From Mycobacterium avium subsp. avium (GTDB lineage Bacteria; Actinomycetota; Actinomycetes; Mycobacteriales; Mycobacteriaceae): 64,000 bases of DNA. A model generated the notes under the pieces. The model did not search any database. It saw only the letters and a list, made by a program, of their open reading frames with translations, and had not been told where the DNA came from. The translations under genes and the position numbers were made by a program. Where the stretch lies: the NCBI RefSeq assembly GCF_009741445.1, contig NZ_CP046507.1, forward strand, positions 682,001-746,000, read 5' to 3'. Below are positions 8,708 through 16,889 of this stretch, one piece after another; positions within the stretch are counted from its first letter, which is position 1, and every line of letters begins with the position of its first letter.

Positions 8708-9775
8708 AACGACGGCACCACGGTTTACGGAGTCACCTACCGGCTCGGCGGCCGTGGCAGTCGCCAGTCGTCCGTAACTTTTCCCGACGAAAAGCAGGCG
8801 AAGCGCTTCTGCGCCCTGGTGGACTCGCATGGCCCGGAGCGCGCGTTAGAACTGGCCGGCATCGCAGACACCCAGCGGGCGGTGTCGGCACTCACGGTAG
8901 CGGAATGGCTAGATCGCCACATCGGGAGCTTGACCGGTGTCGAGAAGAAAACCATCTCCGAGTACCAGCGGTACGCGACTCGCGACATTGGGCCGCCGCT
9001 CGGCGCGATCCCGCTAGGCAAGCTCACCCGCGAAGACATAGCCGAGTGGGTCAACGAGATGTTTGAGGCGGGCGCCGCTGGCGGCACCATTGAGAACAAG
9101 CACGGATTTCTGTCAGGAGCGCTAAAGCGGGCAGTCGAAGATGGGCACCTAGCCGCCAACCCATGCCAGGGCATCCGGCTACCGCGCACTGAGGAGCAGG
9201 AAATGGTGTGCCTGACCCGTGACGAGTTCCAGACCCTTAAGGCCGCGTTTAGTGCTCACTACCGGCCGTTGGTGGAGTTTCTGGTGGCGTCCGGGTGTCG
9301 GGCTAGCGAAGCGTTGGCGCTTAGGCCATCTGACGTTGACCGCGAAGCGTCGACTGTGCGAATCGCTCGTGCGTGGAAGCGTGCCGGGTCGGGCTACGAG
9401 CTGGGTCCCCCGAAGACCAAAAGGTCGGTGCGTACGATCAACGTCCCCAAATCGGTTCTAGATCAACTTGACTACGGCGGCGAGTGGCTATTTACCGGCA
9501 CGAATGGCGGGCCGGTCCGTATCTACTCGTGGCGTTCGAACGTCTGGTACAAATCACTCGCGAAGGCGCAGAAGAACGGCTTAGCGAAGCGACCCAGAGT
9601 CCATGACCTGCGGCATACGTGCGCGTCATGGATGATCCAAAACGGCGCCCCGTTGCCGCTGATCCGTGACCATTTAGGGCACGAGTCGATCAAGACGACG
9701 GTGGACTGTTACGGGCACTTGGACAGGAACGACCACGTTGTTGCCGCTGAGGCTATCGGCAAAATGCTTGGGTAG
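8681..9775 (+). CDS. int: Tyrosine recombinase (phage-type integrase)
   Basis: Site-specific recombinase of 364 residues that would catalyse integration into ssrA and, with a directionality factor, excision. It has an N-terminal arm-binding domain (1-60), a SAM-like core-binding domain (about 70-165) and a C-terminal catalytic domain with all active-site residues: R207 in SGCRASEAL, H308 and R311 in VHDLRHTCAS, H334 in DHLGHESIKTT and the nucleophile Y344 in DCYGHL. The ATG at 8681 sits 80 bases inside the left attachment core, the usual integrase position. It appears intact. Confidence 0.93.
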   Translation: MAFIRARQHNDGTTVYGVTYRLGGRGSRQSSVTFPDEKQAKRFCALVDSHGPERALELAGIADTQRAVSALTVAEWLDRHIGSLTGVEKKTISEYQRYATRDIGPPLGAIPLGKLTREDIAEWVNEMFEAGAAGGTIENKHGFLSGALKRAVEDGHLAANPCQGIRLPRTEEQEMVCLTRDEFQTLKAAFSAHYRPLVEFLVASGCRASEALALRPSDVDREASTVRIARAWKRAGSGYELGPPKTKRSVRTINVPKSVLDQLDYGGEWLFTGTNGGPVRIYSWRSNVWYKSLAKAQKNGLAKRPRVHDLRHTCASWMIQNGAPLPLIRDHLGHESIKTTVDCYGHLDRNDHVVAAEAIGKMLG

Positions 9776-9919
9776 CGTGGCCCCCATCACAAACCCCTTG
9801 GCATCTCATCTATTTGTCAGCACTCGTATGTGATGATACGGAGCAACGGGATACGGGGTGAACGGCCCGGGGGAGCGGCGCGGGGGCGCCGACCAGCATT
9901 CACCAGATTAGAACACCGA

Positions 9920-10180
9920 ATGTCGAGCGATGATTATGTTCTGATGGATCAAAAGGAAACGTCAGCGGTTACGCGCGTACCGATTAACACCCTCAAGGAT
10001 TGGCGGGCCAAGGGGATAAAGGGCCCGCGTTCTGCGGTTATCGGTGGTCGGGTTATGTACCGCAAGGTCGATGTGCTGGCGTGGATCGATGAACAATTCA
10101 ACCAATCTGGCAAGGGGGCGCCCCCCAATGCCGGGTCGATCTTTAAGCCTTTAGGCAAGCGTTCGCTGCTGAACGTATAG
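9920..10180 (+). CDS. Small MerR/excisionase-like helix-turn-helix protein
   Basis: The 86-residue frame from ATG 9920 reads MSSDDYVLMDQKETSAVTRV, then a winged-helix core (TLKDWRAKGIKGPRSAVIGGRVMYRKVDVLAWIDEQ; residues about 15-60) as in HTH_17 proteins, phage excisionases and AlpA-like regulators. Next to an integrase it is most likely the recombination directionality factor, or a repressor/activator of the element. The 144-bp gap from int contains no other gene. A longer frame begins at 9830 but its extra 30 residues look non-coding. Confidence 0.75.
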   Translation: MSSDDYVLMDQKETSAVTRVPINTLKDWRAKGIKGPRSAVIGGRVMYRKVDVLAWIDEQFNQSGKGAPPNAGSIFKPLGKRSLLNV

Positions 10181-10191
10181 CAGGCTCGATA

Positions 10192-10884
10192 ATGACAAAA
10201 AAATGCGACTTAAGAGTACTTACCGTGACATCCGTCACAAATGTCCCAAAAGCGCATGAATCTGAGGGTCGCCTCGATAGATTAGAGGTAGAAGGACTTT
10301 TTGGCGACAATAGTCGCGGCCGTAATTGCAAGCCTCGCCCCAAACGTAAGAACGTTGCGAACGCGCCACACTGGCAGATAGACGCAGACGGAAAGCTCTA
10401 CTACCAGCGGCGAGAAGTTGAGCCGCACGGGAATCCGCCGATCATTGATCTAGGTCCGTCTGCCTACCCGCCGATACTCCCGGCGTACAACGAATATGAC
10501 GGTGGCCGGGAGCGCTTCGTTGACGAGCTAGTGTGCTGGCATTTCCACGGCCCAATCTCGCCGACACTCCAACTGTTTACGCACGTACGTCACCTTGACG
10601 GCGACTGGCTGAACTGTGCAGCAGACAACCTTGTACGCGAGCTGGACGAGGAATGGCGAGAAGCCAACAAAGCGCGCCAGATAGCCGAGTGGATGATGGT
10701 TGACGCTTCACGGACCGCATGGGAGCTCGGCGTTAGAGGGCATGGAGGAGAGTTTTCTTACGCGCCGAGCCGGCAAAAAGCACCGCGAGGATTGCGGGAC
10801 GAGCCGGGCATTGGCACGCTCCCGTCATGGGCGCCGCTATCGCCCGTATGGGCGTCACAAGACCCGAACGGCGCCGCGCCTTAA
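10192..10884 (+). CDS. HNH-like protein of the mobile element
   Basis: A 230-residue protein. The stretch ERFVDELVCWHFHGP, followed by HVRHLDGDWLNCAADNL (about residues 102-145), has the spacing of the HNH_3/NUMOD-type nuclease core, in which the usual text is an H-x-D-G-D-x-x-N motif before an N-L pair. The basic N-terminus (RGRNCKPRPKRKN) and the C-terminal tail are not assigned. It might be a homing-type or packaging-associated endonuclease or a DNA-binding relative; catalytic competence is not certain. The start ATG lies 11 bases after the HTH gene, so they may be cotranscribed. A short inverted repeat GTGAC-ATCC-GTCAC lies inside the 5' end. Confidence 0.55.
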   Translation: MTKKCDLRVLTVTSVTNVPKAHESEGRLDRLEVEGLFGDNSRGRNCKPRPKRKNVANAPHWQIDADGKLYYQRREVEPHGNPPIIDLGPSAYPPILPAYNEYDGGRERFVDELVCWHFHGPISPTLQLFTHVRHLDGDWLNCAADNLVRELDEEWREANKARQIAEWMMVDASRTAWELGVRGHGGEFSYAPSRQKAPRGLRDEPGIGTLPSWAPLSPVWASQDPNGAAP

Positions 10885-10937
10885 TCCTCCGGCACGCGGC
10901 GCCGTTCACGCACACAATAAAAAAGGGAGAACACCAA

Positions 10938-11099
10938 ATGGCAAATGTGCAAGTCGGCCGGGACCAGGACGGCAGGCTGAGCCTAACGATCACCGACCTA
11001 AGCGACAGCGAACTAGCCGAGCTAATACGAGTGGCACAACATGACACGCGTTCTGCCTCGCCAGCTAAGGCCCGACTGATGCGCTATCGCATGGCATAG
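10938..11099 (+). CDS. Small hypothetical protein of the element
   Basis: A 53-residue acidic protein beginning MANVQVGRDQDGRLSLTI, with a predicted beta strand followed by a helix (DSELAELIRVAQ). An AAAGGGAGA ribosome-binding site precedes the ATG at good spacing, which supports translation from here rather than from 10827. No family is recognised. It is the first of four short, closely spaced plus-strand genes leading to the HNH gene. Confidence 0.6.
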   Translation: MANVQVGRDQDGRLSLTITDLSDSELAELIRVAQHDTRSASPAKARLMRYRMA

Positions 11100-11134
11100 A
11101 TACCTAACCGACTAACTAGAACGGGACACTAAAG

Positions 11135-11347
11135 ATGACGCCTAACAATGACACGCTGCTTGAACCGCTTCGCTATGACTTCCTGGTCTCAAAGGGCGAC
11201 GACAAAGCGCTTATCGGATTGCGCATTGACACGCCCGATGGCGGAATTATCGTGCCTATGACGAGCCAGGACGCTTTCGCGATTGGGCGCGGTTTGGTGG
11301 CGCACTCAGATTTCCTAGAGCAGCGGCCGGTACGCAAGTGGGCTTAG
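11135..11347 (+). CDS. Small hypothetical protein of the element
   Basis: A 70-residue protein (MTPNNDTLLEPLRYDFLVSK...). It has alternating hydrophobic strands (ALIGLRIDTPDGGIIVPM) and a helix. GGGAC lies upstream of the ATG. The TAG stop overlaps the region of the next start (ATG 11348). No family is recognised. Confidence 0.6.
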   Translation: MTPNNDTLLEPLRYDFLVSKGDDKALIGLRIDTPDGGIIVPMTSQDAFAIGRGLVAHSDFLEQRPVRKWA

Positions 11348-11470
11348 ATGTCCACGGGCATCCAACGGCCTTGCATCGGCTGCGGATGCCTAATCGCGAG
11401 CGGGTCGCGGTGTAACGAATGCCGGCCGAAGCCTCGGCCGCCGCTCATGCGCTACCCGATCAAGCAATGA
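11348..11470 (+). CDS. Zinc-ribbon mini-protein, paralogue of the HNH N-terminus
   Basis: A 40-residue frame starting one base after the preceding stop. Its core RPCIGCGCLIASGSRCNEC has a C-x2-C...C-x2-C zinc-ribbon pattern and matches, nearly residue for residue, the N-terminus of the next gene (RPCIRCGMLIPKGSRCGQC). It ends in an ATGA overlap with that gene. It looks like a free-standing copy of the zinc-binding module, produced by local duplication. The role is unknown. Confidence 0.6.
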   Translation: MSTGIQRPCIGCGCLIASGSRCNECRPKPRPPLMRYPIKQ

Positions 11471-11883
11471 ACCGGCCATGCATTCGGTGTGGAATGCTGA
11501 TACCCAAGGGCAGCCGATGCGGACAATGCGCACCAAAACGGCTACGGCCACAAGGGCATCCCCACACAAACACCGGGCGCATGAAACGGCTAAGCAAGGC
11601 AACTCGGAAGGCGCAGCCGTGGTGTCTCGACTGCCGCTCGACAACCGACCTAACGTGCGATCACATCATTCCCGTAGCCGAGCGACCCGACCTCGCATGG
11701 GAGCCGCTGAACCTGACGACGCGCTGCCGATCCTGCAACGGACGACGCGGCAACCGATGCACTGACGCGGAACGCGGTCAGGTGCTCGACGCCATCGCAG
11801 CACGCACGGCACGATGGCGGCGCGCTTGCCAAGCTCAGGCTGGGTTAGGTCCAGGACAACCCGGACTGCACCAAGCACGCTGA
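11467..11883 (+). CDS. HNH endonuclease next to the packaging genes
   Basis: A 138-residue protein. The N-terminal zinc ribbon (PCIRCGMLIPKGSRCGQC) is followed by a classic HNH core: CLDC, then DHIIPVAERPDLAWEPLNLTTRCRSCNGRRGNR. Phage HNH proteins of this type lie beside terminase genes and assist DNA cleavage during packaging in several cos phages. Its ATG overlaps the stop of the zinc-ribbon mini-gene. The 3' end overlaps a convergent small gene on the minus strand by 49 bases. The C-terminal 30 residues are probably unstructured. Confidence 0.85.
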   Translation: MNRPCIRCGMLIPKGSRCGQCAPKRLRPQGHPHTNTGRMKRLSKATRKAQPWCLDCRSTTDLTCDHIIPVAERPDLAWEPLNLTTRCRSCNGRRGNRCTDAERGQVLDAIAARTARWRRACQAQAGLGPGQPGLHQAR

Positions 11884-12011
11884 ACCTCGGTGTCGTACGG
11901 CTGATCAACGCCGGGCGTCTGACCAAGCACGTACATGTCATCGACTACCTCGGTGATCTGCGCGCCGCACTTGTCGCAGACTCCACCGCGCCGACGCCTT
12001 ATGTGGCCCAC
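11835..12011 (-). CDS. Small cysteine-rich (zinc-ribbon-like) hypothetical protein
   Basis: GTG at 12009-12011 opens a 58-residue frame: basic start MGHIRRRRGG, then VCDKCGAQITEVVDDMYVLG and, near the end, AWCSPGCPGPNPA. CxxC and CxxxC pairs suggest metal binding. The start lies inside the end of the preceding minus-strand gene (13-base overlap), so translation is likely coupled; no strong ribosome-binding site is seen. Its 3' end overlaps the convergent HNH gene. No family is recognised; codon-like composition and the paired cysteines are the only evidence. Confidence 0.5.
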   Translation of the reverse strand: MGHIRRRRGGVCDKCGAQITEVVDDMYVLGQTPGVDQPYDTEVQRAWCSPGCPGPNPA

Positions 12012-12244
12012 TGTTGTTCCAGGTCCCGCAGTACCTCGTCGGGACTCCTGTCCGTCGCCCTACTGACCTCAATGAGTAGCCCCACGACGAGGCTCTGCAT
12101 ACCGCCCTTAAGCATGCCGTCGTAATCGACGTACGTCCGTTTGAAGTCGGCAAGCAACTCCTCTACTTCGGGCTGCGAGTCTTCGAGAGAATACGGCGGC
12201 GGCTTCGGTTCGCCCATTCGGGCGCGTATGAGGGCAATCGCCAT
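11999..12244 (-). CDS. Hypothetical protein, minus-strand accessory block
   Basis: An 81-residue protein, MAIALIRARMGEPKPPPYSL, followed by a mainly helical acidic domain (EVEELLADFKRTYVDYDG... then LLIEVSRATDRSPDEVLRDLEQQWAT). An in-frame GTG at 12280 overlaps the upstream gene and is an alternative start adding 12 residues. No family is recognised. It is the middle of a compact run of genes that opposes the surrounding phage genes, so it probably has its own promoter and is expressed in the integrated state. Confidence 0.55.
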   Translation of the reverse strand: MAIALIRARMGEPKPPPYSLEDSQPEVEELLADFKRTYVDYDGMLKGGMQSLVVGLLIEVSRATDRSPDEVLRDLEQQWAT

Positions 12245-12269
12245 CCTGAGGCTCTCTTTGCCACTTCGC

Positions 12270-12482
12270 TCATCCGGCACTGGGCGTTCCTCGCATATCG
12301 TCGGGCGGCACAAACTCACTGCACGTGGGATCACACTTCGGGCAACACCGTTCCTCGGTCTCGTCCCGGAAACGGCCAGACCCGATATAGGTCCGCACGG
12401 TGCGTTCTTCGATCCGGACCCCGAACTCACAAACCGCGTCAGTCGGGAGCCATGCGAAAGCCTTGACCTCGGTACTCGGCAT
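12270..12482 (-). CDS. Hypothetical protein with C-terminal Cys motif
   Basis: A 70-residue frame: MPSTEVKAFAWLPTDAVCEF... IGSGRFRDETEERCCPKCDPTC. The C-terminal CCPKCDPTC could bind zinc. An upstream in-frame start at 12545 would add 21 residues. It is immediately upstream of the previous gene (25 bases apart, or overlapping if that gene uses GTG 12280). The function is not recognised. Confidence 0.5.
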   Translation of the reverse strand: MPSTEVKAFAWLPTDAVCEFGVRIEERTVRTYIGSGRFRDETEERCCPKCDPTCSEFVPPDDMRGTPSAG

Positions 12483-12650
12483 AAGCGTCAAGCTACGCCG
12501 CCAGGGTGACAGGTTCCAGGAGCGAAACGCCGTTGAGCAGAGCAAGAGTAGAACGTGAAGTCATCGACGACCTTAGGTCCGCGAGGGTGGGGGGTTGCCC
12601 CGACCGGCGCAAACGCTCCGCTCGAACAGCCAGCGCAGGGACGAATTAAT

Positions 12651-13049
12651 TCAGAGCCCGCCGAACTTATGCCAAGCTCCGCCGTATGGCGGCCGATCAT
12701 TCCTGTAGATGTGTAAGAAGTGGGCGTTCAACATAATGTCGTCAGACAGGCGTTTTCTGGACCCGCTCCAACCCTGTGCATCGCGAACGCTGAACGAGGC
12801 ACTTCCGTCGCGCGGGGTGACGACGCCGGTTGCGCGGTCCACGTCTACGTCTCCATGTTCAAGATCGAGGCGCCATGACGGGGTTTCTTCGAGCGCCTCA
12901 ATGAACTGTTCGAGGTGTTCAAGCTCCCGGAACACGCGCATTCGGTCTGGATTATCTAAACGACGGACGAAATAGAAACCATTGACATCCGTGGTTTCAT
13001 AGCCGAGTGGTTGTGAGCGCGCATTGAACCGTTGGGCTGCCGTTGCCAT
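12651..13049 (-). CDS. Hypothetical protein, first gene of the minus-strand block
   Basis: A 132-residue protein starting MATAAQRFNARSQPLGYETT. It is predicted mixed alpha/beta, with an acidic helix (FRELEHLEQFIEALEE) and an aromatic-rich C-terminus (AHFLHIYRNDRPPYGGAWHKFGGL). It is divergent from the terminase gene, and the 78-bp gap holds an AT-rich stretch (AATTGAATAAGG) suited to promoters in both directions. No family is recognised. Its position, facing away from the packaging genes, fits a cargo (immunity, defence or regulatory) gene. Confidence 0.6.
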   Translation of the reverse strand: MATAAQRFNARSQPLGYETTDVNGFYFVRRLDNPDRMRVFRELEHLEQFIEALEETPSWRLDLEHGDVDVDRATGVVTPRDGSASFSVRDAQGWSGSRKRLSDDIMLNAHFLHIYRNDRPPYGGAWHKFGGL

Positions 13050-13127
13050 GACTTAGATTGTAGCGGAACGGGACGGGCGCATATTAGATGCTTAATGACC
13101 ACCATAATTGAATAAGGAGCGGCTAAT

Positions 13128-14603
13128 ATGTCTATGCGCCGTGGGCCCAAGGGGGGCGTGGAGGAATCGCCGTTACCTTTCCGGTCTCGCAAGCTCGGTG
13201 TCGAGCGCTTCGCGGCGTTTGCGTCGCGCTATCTGGTGGTGCCCAAGGGTAAGGGCGCCGGGCAGAAGATGCGGCTACGCCCGTGGCAGATGGGGATGCT
13301 GCGGCCGTTTCTCGACCCGGACCCGCGCCCTCTGGTCGGTGCGATCATGGGTCCGCGCGGGTTGGGCAAGACGGGCATCTTCGCAGCACTGGGCTTGTAC
13401 GAATTGTTCTGCGGCCCGGACGGCAACGAGATTCCGATCGTCGCGGTAGACGAGCGCATGGCGGGGCGGTTGCTTAAGCCTGCTGCGCAGATGGTCGAAC
13501 TTAACGACGAGCTGGCGGCCCGAGCCGTCGTCTATCGGGACCGTATCGAAGTGCCGGGTAAGCGAAGCACCTTGACGGCGCTACCAGCCGAGGCTAAGCG
13601 CATCGAAGGCTTGGGAACCTGGACGCTGGCATTGGCTGACGAGCTGGGCGAGATTGACCCGGATACGTGGTCGACGTTGCTGCTCGGTGCCGGAAAGCTC
13701 GACGGTGCAATGGCATTGGGCATCGGGACGCCACCGAACCGGGAAACGTCGGTATTGACCGATCTTCGGGAAGCGTGCCGCGCGAACCCGGACGACCGGA
13801 CGATGGCGTTTTATGAGTTCAGCGCAGACGGATTCGAGCATCACCCGGTGAGTTGTGTCCACTGCTTAGAGCTGGCGAACCCGCAACTAGATGACTTGTT
13901 GAGCCGGGACCGCGCTACGGCGTTGCTTAAGCAGACGACCGAGGGTGAGTATCGGCGCAAGCGGTTGTGCCAGGTGGTGACCACCAATGAGTCACCGTTT
14001 GTCGACGCGGATACGTGGGATGGGCTGAAGGCGCCGCACCCTGTGCCCGATGGCGCCGACGTTGTGATCGCGCTTGATGGCAGCTTGAAGGACGACAGCA
14101 CCGCTCTTGTCGTGGGCACTGTGGGCAAGGTTCCACATTTCGACAGGCTCGACGCGTGGGAGAACCCCGGCGATGAGGCTTGGCGCGTGCCGGTGCTCGA
14201 CGTTGAGCAAGCCATCAGGGAGGCCGCTAAACGGTGGCGAGTGCGCGAGATTGCGTTTGACCCGTACTTATTTACCCGCTCGGCGCAGATACTTGCCGCA
14301 GAGGGTTTACCGATGGTGGAATTTCGCCAGTCACCGGCGCGGCAGACGGCCGCGACTAACGACTTGCGCAGCGCGGCCGTGAATGAGCAACTGACGCATT
14401 CCGGCGATGAGGTTTTGCGCCGGCATGTTCTTGCGGCGACGGTTTTGGAGTCGGATAAGGGTATCCGTATTGCGAAGGTTAATCGGAGTAAGCACGCACC
14501 AAAGATTGACTTGTGTACTGCCCTGATGATGGCGCATTCTCGCGCTACTTGGTTGGCGAGCCAAGCTAGGCCGCGTACGCGAACAGTATCGTTCGCCCAC
14601 TAA
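13128..14603 (+). CDS. Phage terminase large subunit
   Basis: DNA-packaging motor of 491 residues. The ATPase domain has Walker A GPRGLGKT at 75-82 and Walker B LALADELGE with D171/E172. The C-terminal RuvC-like nuclease begins near residue 311 (DVVIALDGS, with D317 as first metal ligand; later FDPYLF and KHAPKIDLCTALMMAHS). An AAGGAG ribosome-binding site precedes the ATG. No small terminase subunit is recognised upstream; the HNH gene or one of the small genes may fill that role. It heads the plus-strand head-assembly operon. Confidence 0.93.
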   Translation: MSMRRGPKGGVEESPLPFRSRKLGVERFAAFASRYLVVPKGKGAGQKMRLRPWQMGMLRPFLDPDPRPLVGAIMGPRGLGKTGIFAALGLYELFCGPDGNEIPIVAVDERMAGRLLKPAAQMVELNDELAARAVVYRDRIEVPGKRSTLTALPAEAKRIEGLGTWTLALADELGEIDPDTWSTLLLGAGKLDGAMALGIGTPPNRETSVLTDLREACRANPDDRTMAFYEFSADGFEHHPVSCVHCLELANPQLDDLLSRDRATALLKQTTEGEYRRKRLCQVVTTNESPFVDADTWDGLKAPHPVPDGADVVIALDGSLKDDSTALVVGTVGKVPHFDRLDAWENPGDEAWRVPVLDVEQAIREAAKRWRVREIAFDPYLFTRSAQILAAEGLPMVEFRQSPARQTAATNDLRSAAVNEQLTHSGDEVLRRHVLAATVLESDKGIRIAKVNRSKHAPKIDLCTALMMAHSRATWLASQARPRTRTVSFAH

Positions 14604-14627
14604 ATATGCAGAAAGAACAACTGAATA

Positions 14628-16001
14628 ATGACTTCTGACCTTCTTGTCGAGTTGTGCCAAACGCTCGACTTGCCGCAGGGCCGATATGCCGAATTGGAGC
14701 GCTACGCGTCGGGTCGGCAAGCGCTGGCCTACTTAAGCCCCGAAGCCAAGATCGCGCTACCGGCACTAAACCGCATCGTCTCCAACATCCCAAGACTTGC
14801 GGTGTCGAGCCTTGCCGAACGACTACGCATTATCGGCTTCAAAGGCACCTACGTATGGCCGGAGTGGCTGGCCAACGATCTTGACCAACAGAGTGTGGTT
14901 TTGCATCGCGAGGCGCTGCTTTTCGGGGATGCGTACGTGATCTGTTGGGCACGCTCGGACGGCTCACCGCTGGTGACTGTGGAGAGTCCGCGTCAGGTCG
15001 CGGTGGTTAAAGACCCGGCGACGCGTGAGGTTACGAGCGCGGTAAAGCGGTGGCGTACCCGGACGACGACCGAGGCGATGGTTTATCTGCCGGATCGGGT
15101 GGAGCGTTGGCGGGCTAACACTACGGGCGCGGCGGCGCCCGCGTTCGACCGGCTCGAAGTGCTCGACAACCCGCTAGGCGTGGTCCCGGTGGTGAACTTC
15201 TGCAACGCCGACCGCATCTTGCTCAGCATCGGGGACGCGCTGCTCACGCGGCAATTCGGACATTCCGAGATAGACGACCTTATTCCGCTCGTGGATGGCT
15301 TGAACAAAACCCTCGCGGACCTTGCAGTGGCGCAGGAATACACTGCCCGCCCTCGTCGGTGGGCTACCGGCATCGAGCTGGTCGAGCGCCCGAAGCTGGA
15401 GAACAACGGCCAGCCGGTCCTAGACGAAGACGGCGACCCGGTGATGGAGACGGTTAACCCGATTCCCGAGGGCAACCGTCTCATGCTGTCCGAGAACGAT
15501 CAAGCGAAGTTCGGCCAGCTCGACGGCGCCAATTTGCAGGGCTTCGCCAACGCCGTGAACATCTGGCTTGGCCAGATCATGGCCGTGTCAGCGCTGCCGG
15601 CCCACTTTGTCGGGATCACCACAGAGAACCCGTCGAGTGCGGACGCGTTGCGGGCCAGCGAGGCAAGCTTGACCGCCCGCGCCGAGCAGCGCCAAGCCGT
15701 ATTCGGCAGATCGTGGGAACAGGTCGCAAAGCTCATCGTCGCTATCCGCGATGGCGTGGCCGTGGACTCGGTAACCACACATGTGCAGTGGGGCGATGCT
15801 GGCTCGCGGTCTGTCGGAGCAGAAGCCGACGCCGCGACGAAGCTTTACCAGTCGGGTCTATTAAGCCGCTCCGCGACCCTAAGGAAACTCGGATATTCGG
15901 ATGATGAAATTGCACAGAATAACAGCGAACGGGCCAGCGAGCTTTTAGACGGTCACCAACAGACAGCGCAAATGGCGAACTACTGGCAGGAGAATCAATG
16001 A
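14628..16001 (+). CDS. Phage portal protein (SPP1 gp6-like)
   Basis: A 457-residue portal forming the dodecameric ring at the capsid vertex. It starts MTSDLLVELCQTLDLPQ and has the phage SPP1_Gp6/HK97-type pattern: an N-terminal clip region, a central helix with FGHSEIDDLIPLVDGLNKTLADL, and a C-terminal crown with a long helix (SADALRASEASLTARAEQRQAVFG). It lies 24 bases after the terminase gene and ends in a 4-base ATGA overlap with the scaffold gene. Confidence 0.92.
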   Translation: MTSDLLVELCQTLDLPQGRYAELERYASGRQALAYLSPEAKIALPALNRIVSNIPRLAVSSLAERLRIIGFKGTYVWPEWLANDLDQQSVVLHREALLFGDAYVICWARSDGSPLVTVESPRQVAVVKDPATREVTSAVKRWRTRTTTEAMVYLPDRVERWRANTTGAAAPAFDRLEVLDNPLGVVPVVNFCNADRILLSIGDALLTRQFGHSEIDDLIPLVDGLNKTLADLAVAQEYTARPRRWATGIELVERPKLENNGQPVLDEDGDPVMETVNPIPEGNRLMLSENDQAKFGQLDGANLQGFANAVNIWLGQIMAVSALPAHFVGITTENPSSADALRASEASLTARAEQRQAVFGRSWEQVAKLIVAIRDGVAVDSVTTHVQWGDAGSRSVGAEADAATKLYQSGLLSRSATLRKLGYSDDEIAQNNSERASELLDGHQQTAQMANYWQENQ

Positions 16002-16468
16002 ATGACGACGCGCGGCCCGACGCCGCAAACGGCACAATCATTAACACGCAGACAGACGAAATGGCTGCGGGTAATACCGATAATGCGGAAACGGCGCCAG
16101 AAGCGCCAGAAACGCCGACAGATGGCTCTAATGACGTTTTCCCGCGTACATACGTCGAGGATTTGCGTAAAGAATCAGCCGGGTATCGCGACAAGGCTAA
16201 GCAAGCCGAGGAGCGCGCCGACGCGCTGGCTAAGCGACTACACCAGGAGTTAGTTACCGCGACGGGCCGACTGGAAAATCCGGCAGACCTCGCGTTCGAC
16301 GCCGAGCACCTGGACGACGCCGACAAGCTGAGCGCCGCTATCGACGCATTGCTAGCCGACCGGCCTTATTTCGCTAAGCGCAAGGTGAGCGGGGATGCCG
16401 GGCAGGGTCCGCGCGGCGGCGCGCCGGCCGAGGTTGACTTGCTCGGCATGCTGCGCGGTGGCCGATGA
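15998..16468 (+). CDS. Capsid scaffolding protein
   Basis: A 156-residue acidic protein with a low-complexity N-terminus (rich in Ala, Glu, Thr, Pro), a coiled-coil helix (DLRKESAGYRDKAKQAEERADALAKRLH, about 52-85) and a C-terminal segment GRLENPADLAFDAEHLDDAD typical of scaffold proteins of HK97-like actinophages. It overlaps portal upstream and the next gene downstream by 4 bases each, so the head genes are translationally coupled. No serine prohead protease is seen in it. Confidence 0.75.
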   Translation: MNDDARPDAANGTIINTQTDEMAAGNTDNAETAPEAPETPTDGSNDVFPRTYVEDLRKESAGYRDKAKQAEERADALAKRLHQELVTATGRLENPADLAFDAEHLDDADKLSAAIDALLADRPYFAKRKVSGDAGQGPRGGAPAEVDLLGMLRGGR

Positions 16469-16806
16469 TCACGGAAACCCTGACGATTTACCGTGGCGCA
16501 ACCGACAAATACGGCGAGCCCAACAAACAGCCACATGGCGCGATCACGGGTGTACTCGCGTGGGGCACGTCAGGTAAAAGCTCTGCCAAGTTCAACCTAA
16601 GCAACGACAAGTCCGGCGAGTCCGCAGGCGTAACCGCGCAACTCTACGTTAAGCGGGGCGCCGACCTTAAGCCCCGTGACCGCATTCAGCGGACTAACGG
16701 CGAGCAATACGCGATTGTCGGACATTCTCTATGGGACCAGGCGTCCCCCATGACCGGACGCGATTTCGGCTGGATGACTTTCCAGATCGAATCAACGAAC
16801 AGCTAA
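16465..16806 (+). CDS. Putative head-closure/stopper protein
   Basis: A 113-residue beta-rich protein. The segment LYVKRGADLKPRDRIQRTNGEQYAIVGHSLW resembles the core of phage head-completion proteins (SPP1 gp16/HK97 gp7 type), which read D-x-x-x-x-D-R-I...G-x-x-Y-x-V-x-G. In an element without tail genes, such a protein would present the docking surface for a tail supplied by another phage. The gene lies between scaffold and capsid rather than after the capsid, an uncommon position. The assignment rests on a short motif. Confidence 0.6.
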   Translation: MITETLTIYRGATDKYGEPNKQPHGAITGVLAWGTSGKSSAKFNLSNDKSGESAGVTAQLYVKRGADLKPRDRIQRTNGEQYAIVGHSLWDQASPMTGRDFGWMTFQIESTNS

Positions 16807-16889
16807 TACAGCGCCCGGAGCGCACTTGCTCTAACCCGTCCCGGCGGCGGGTATAACTGAATAAACAACTTAATAAGGAAAACAGAAAA

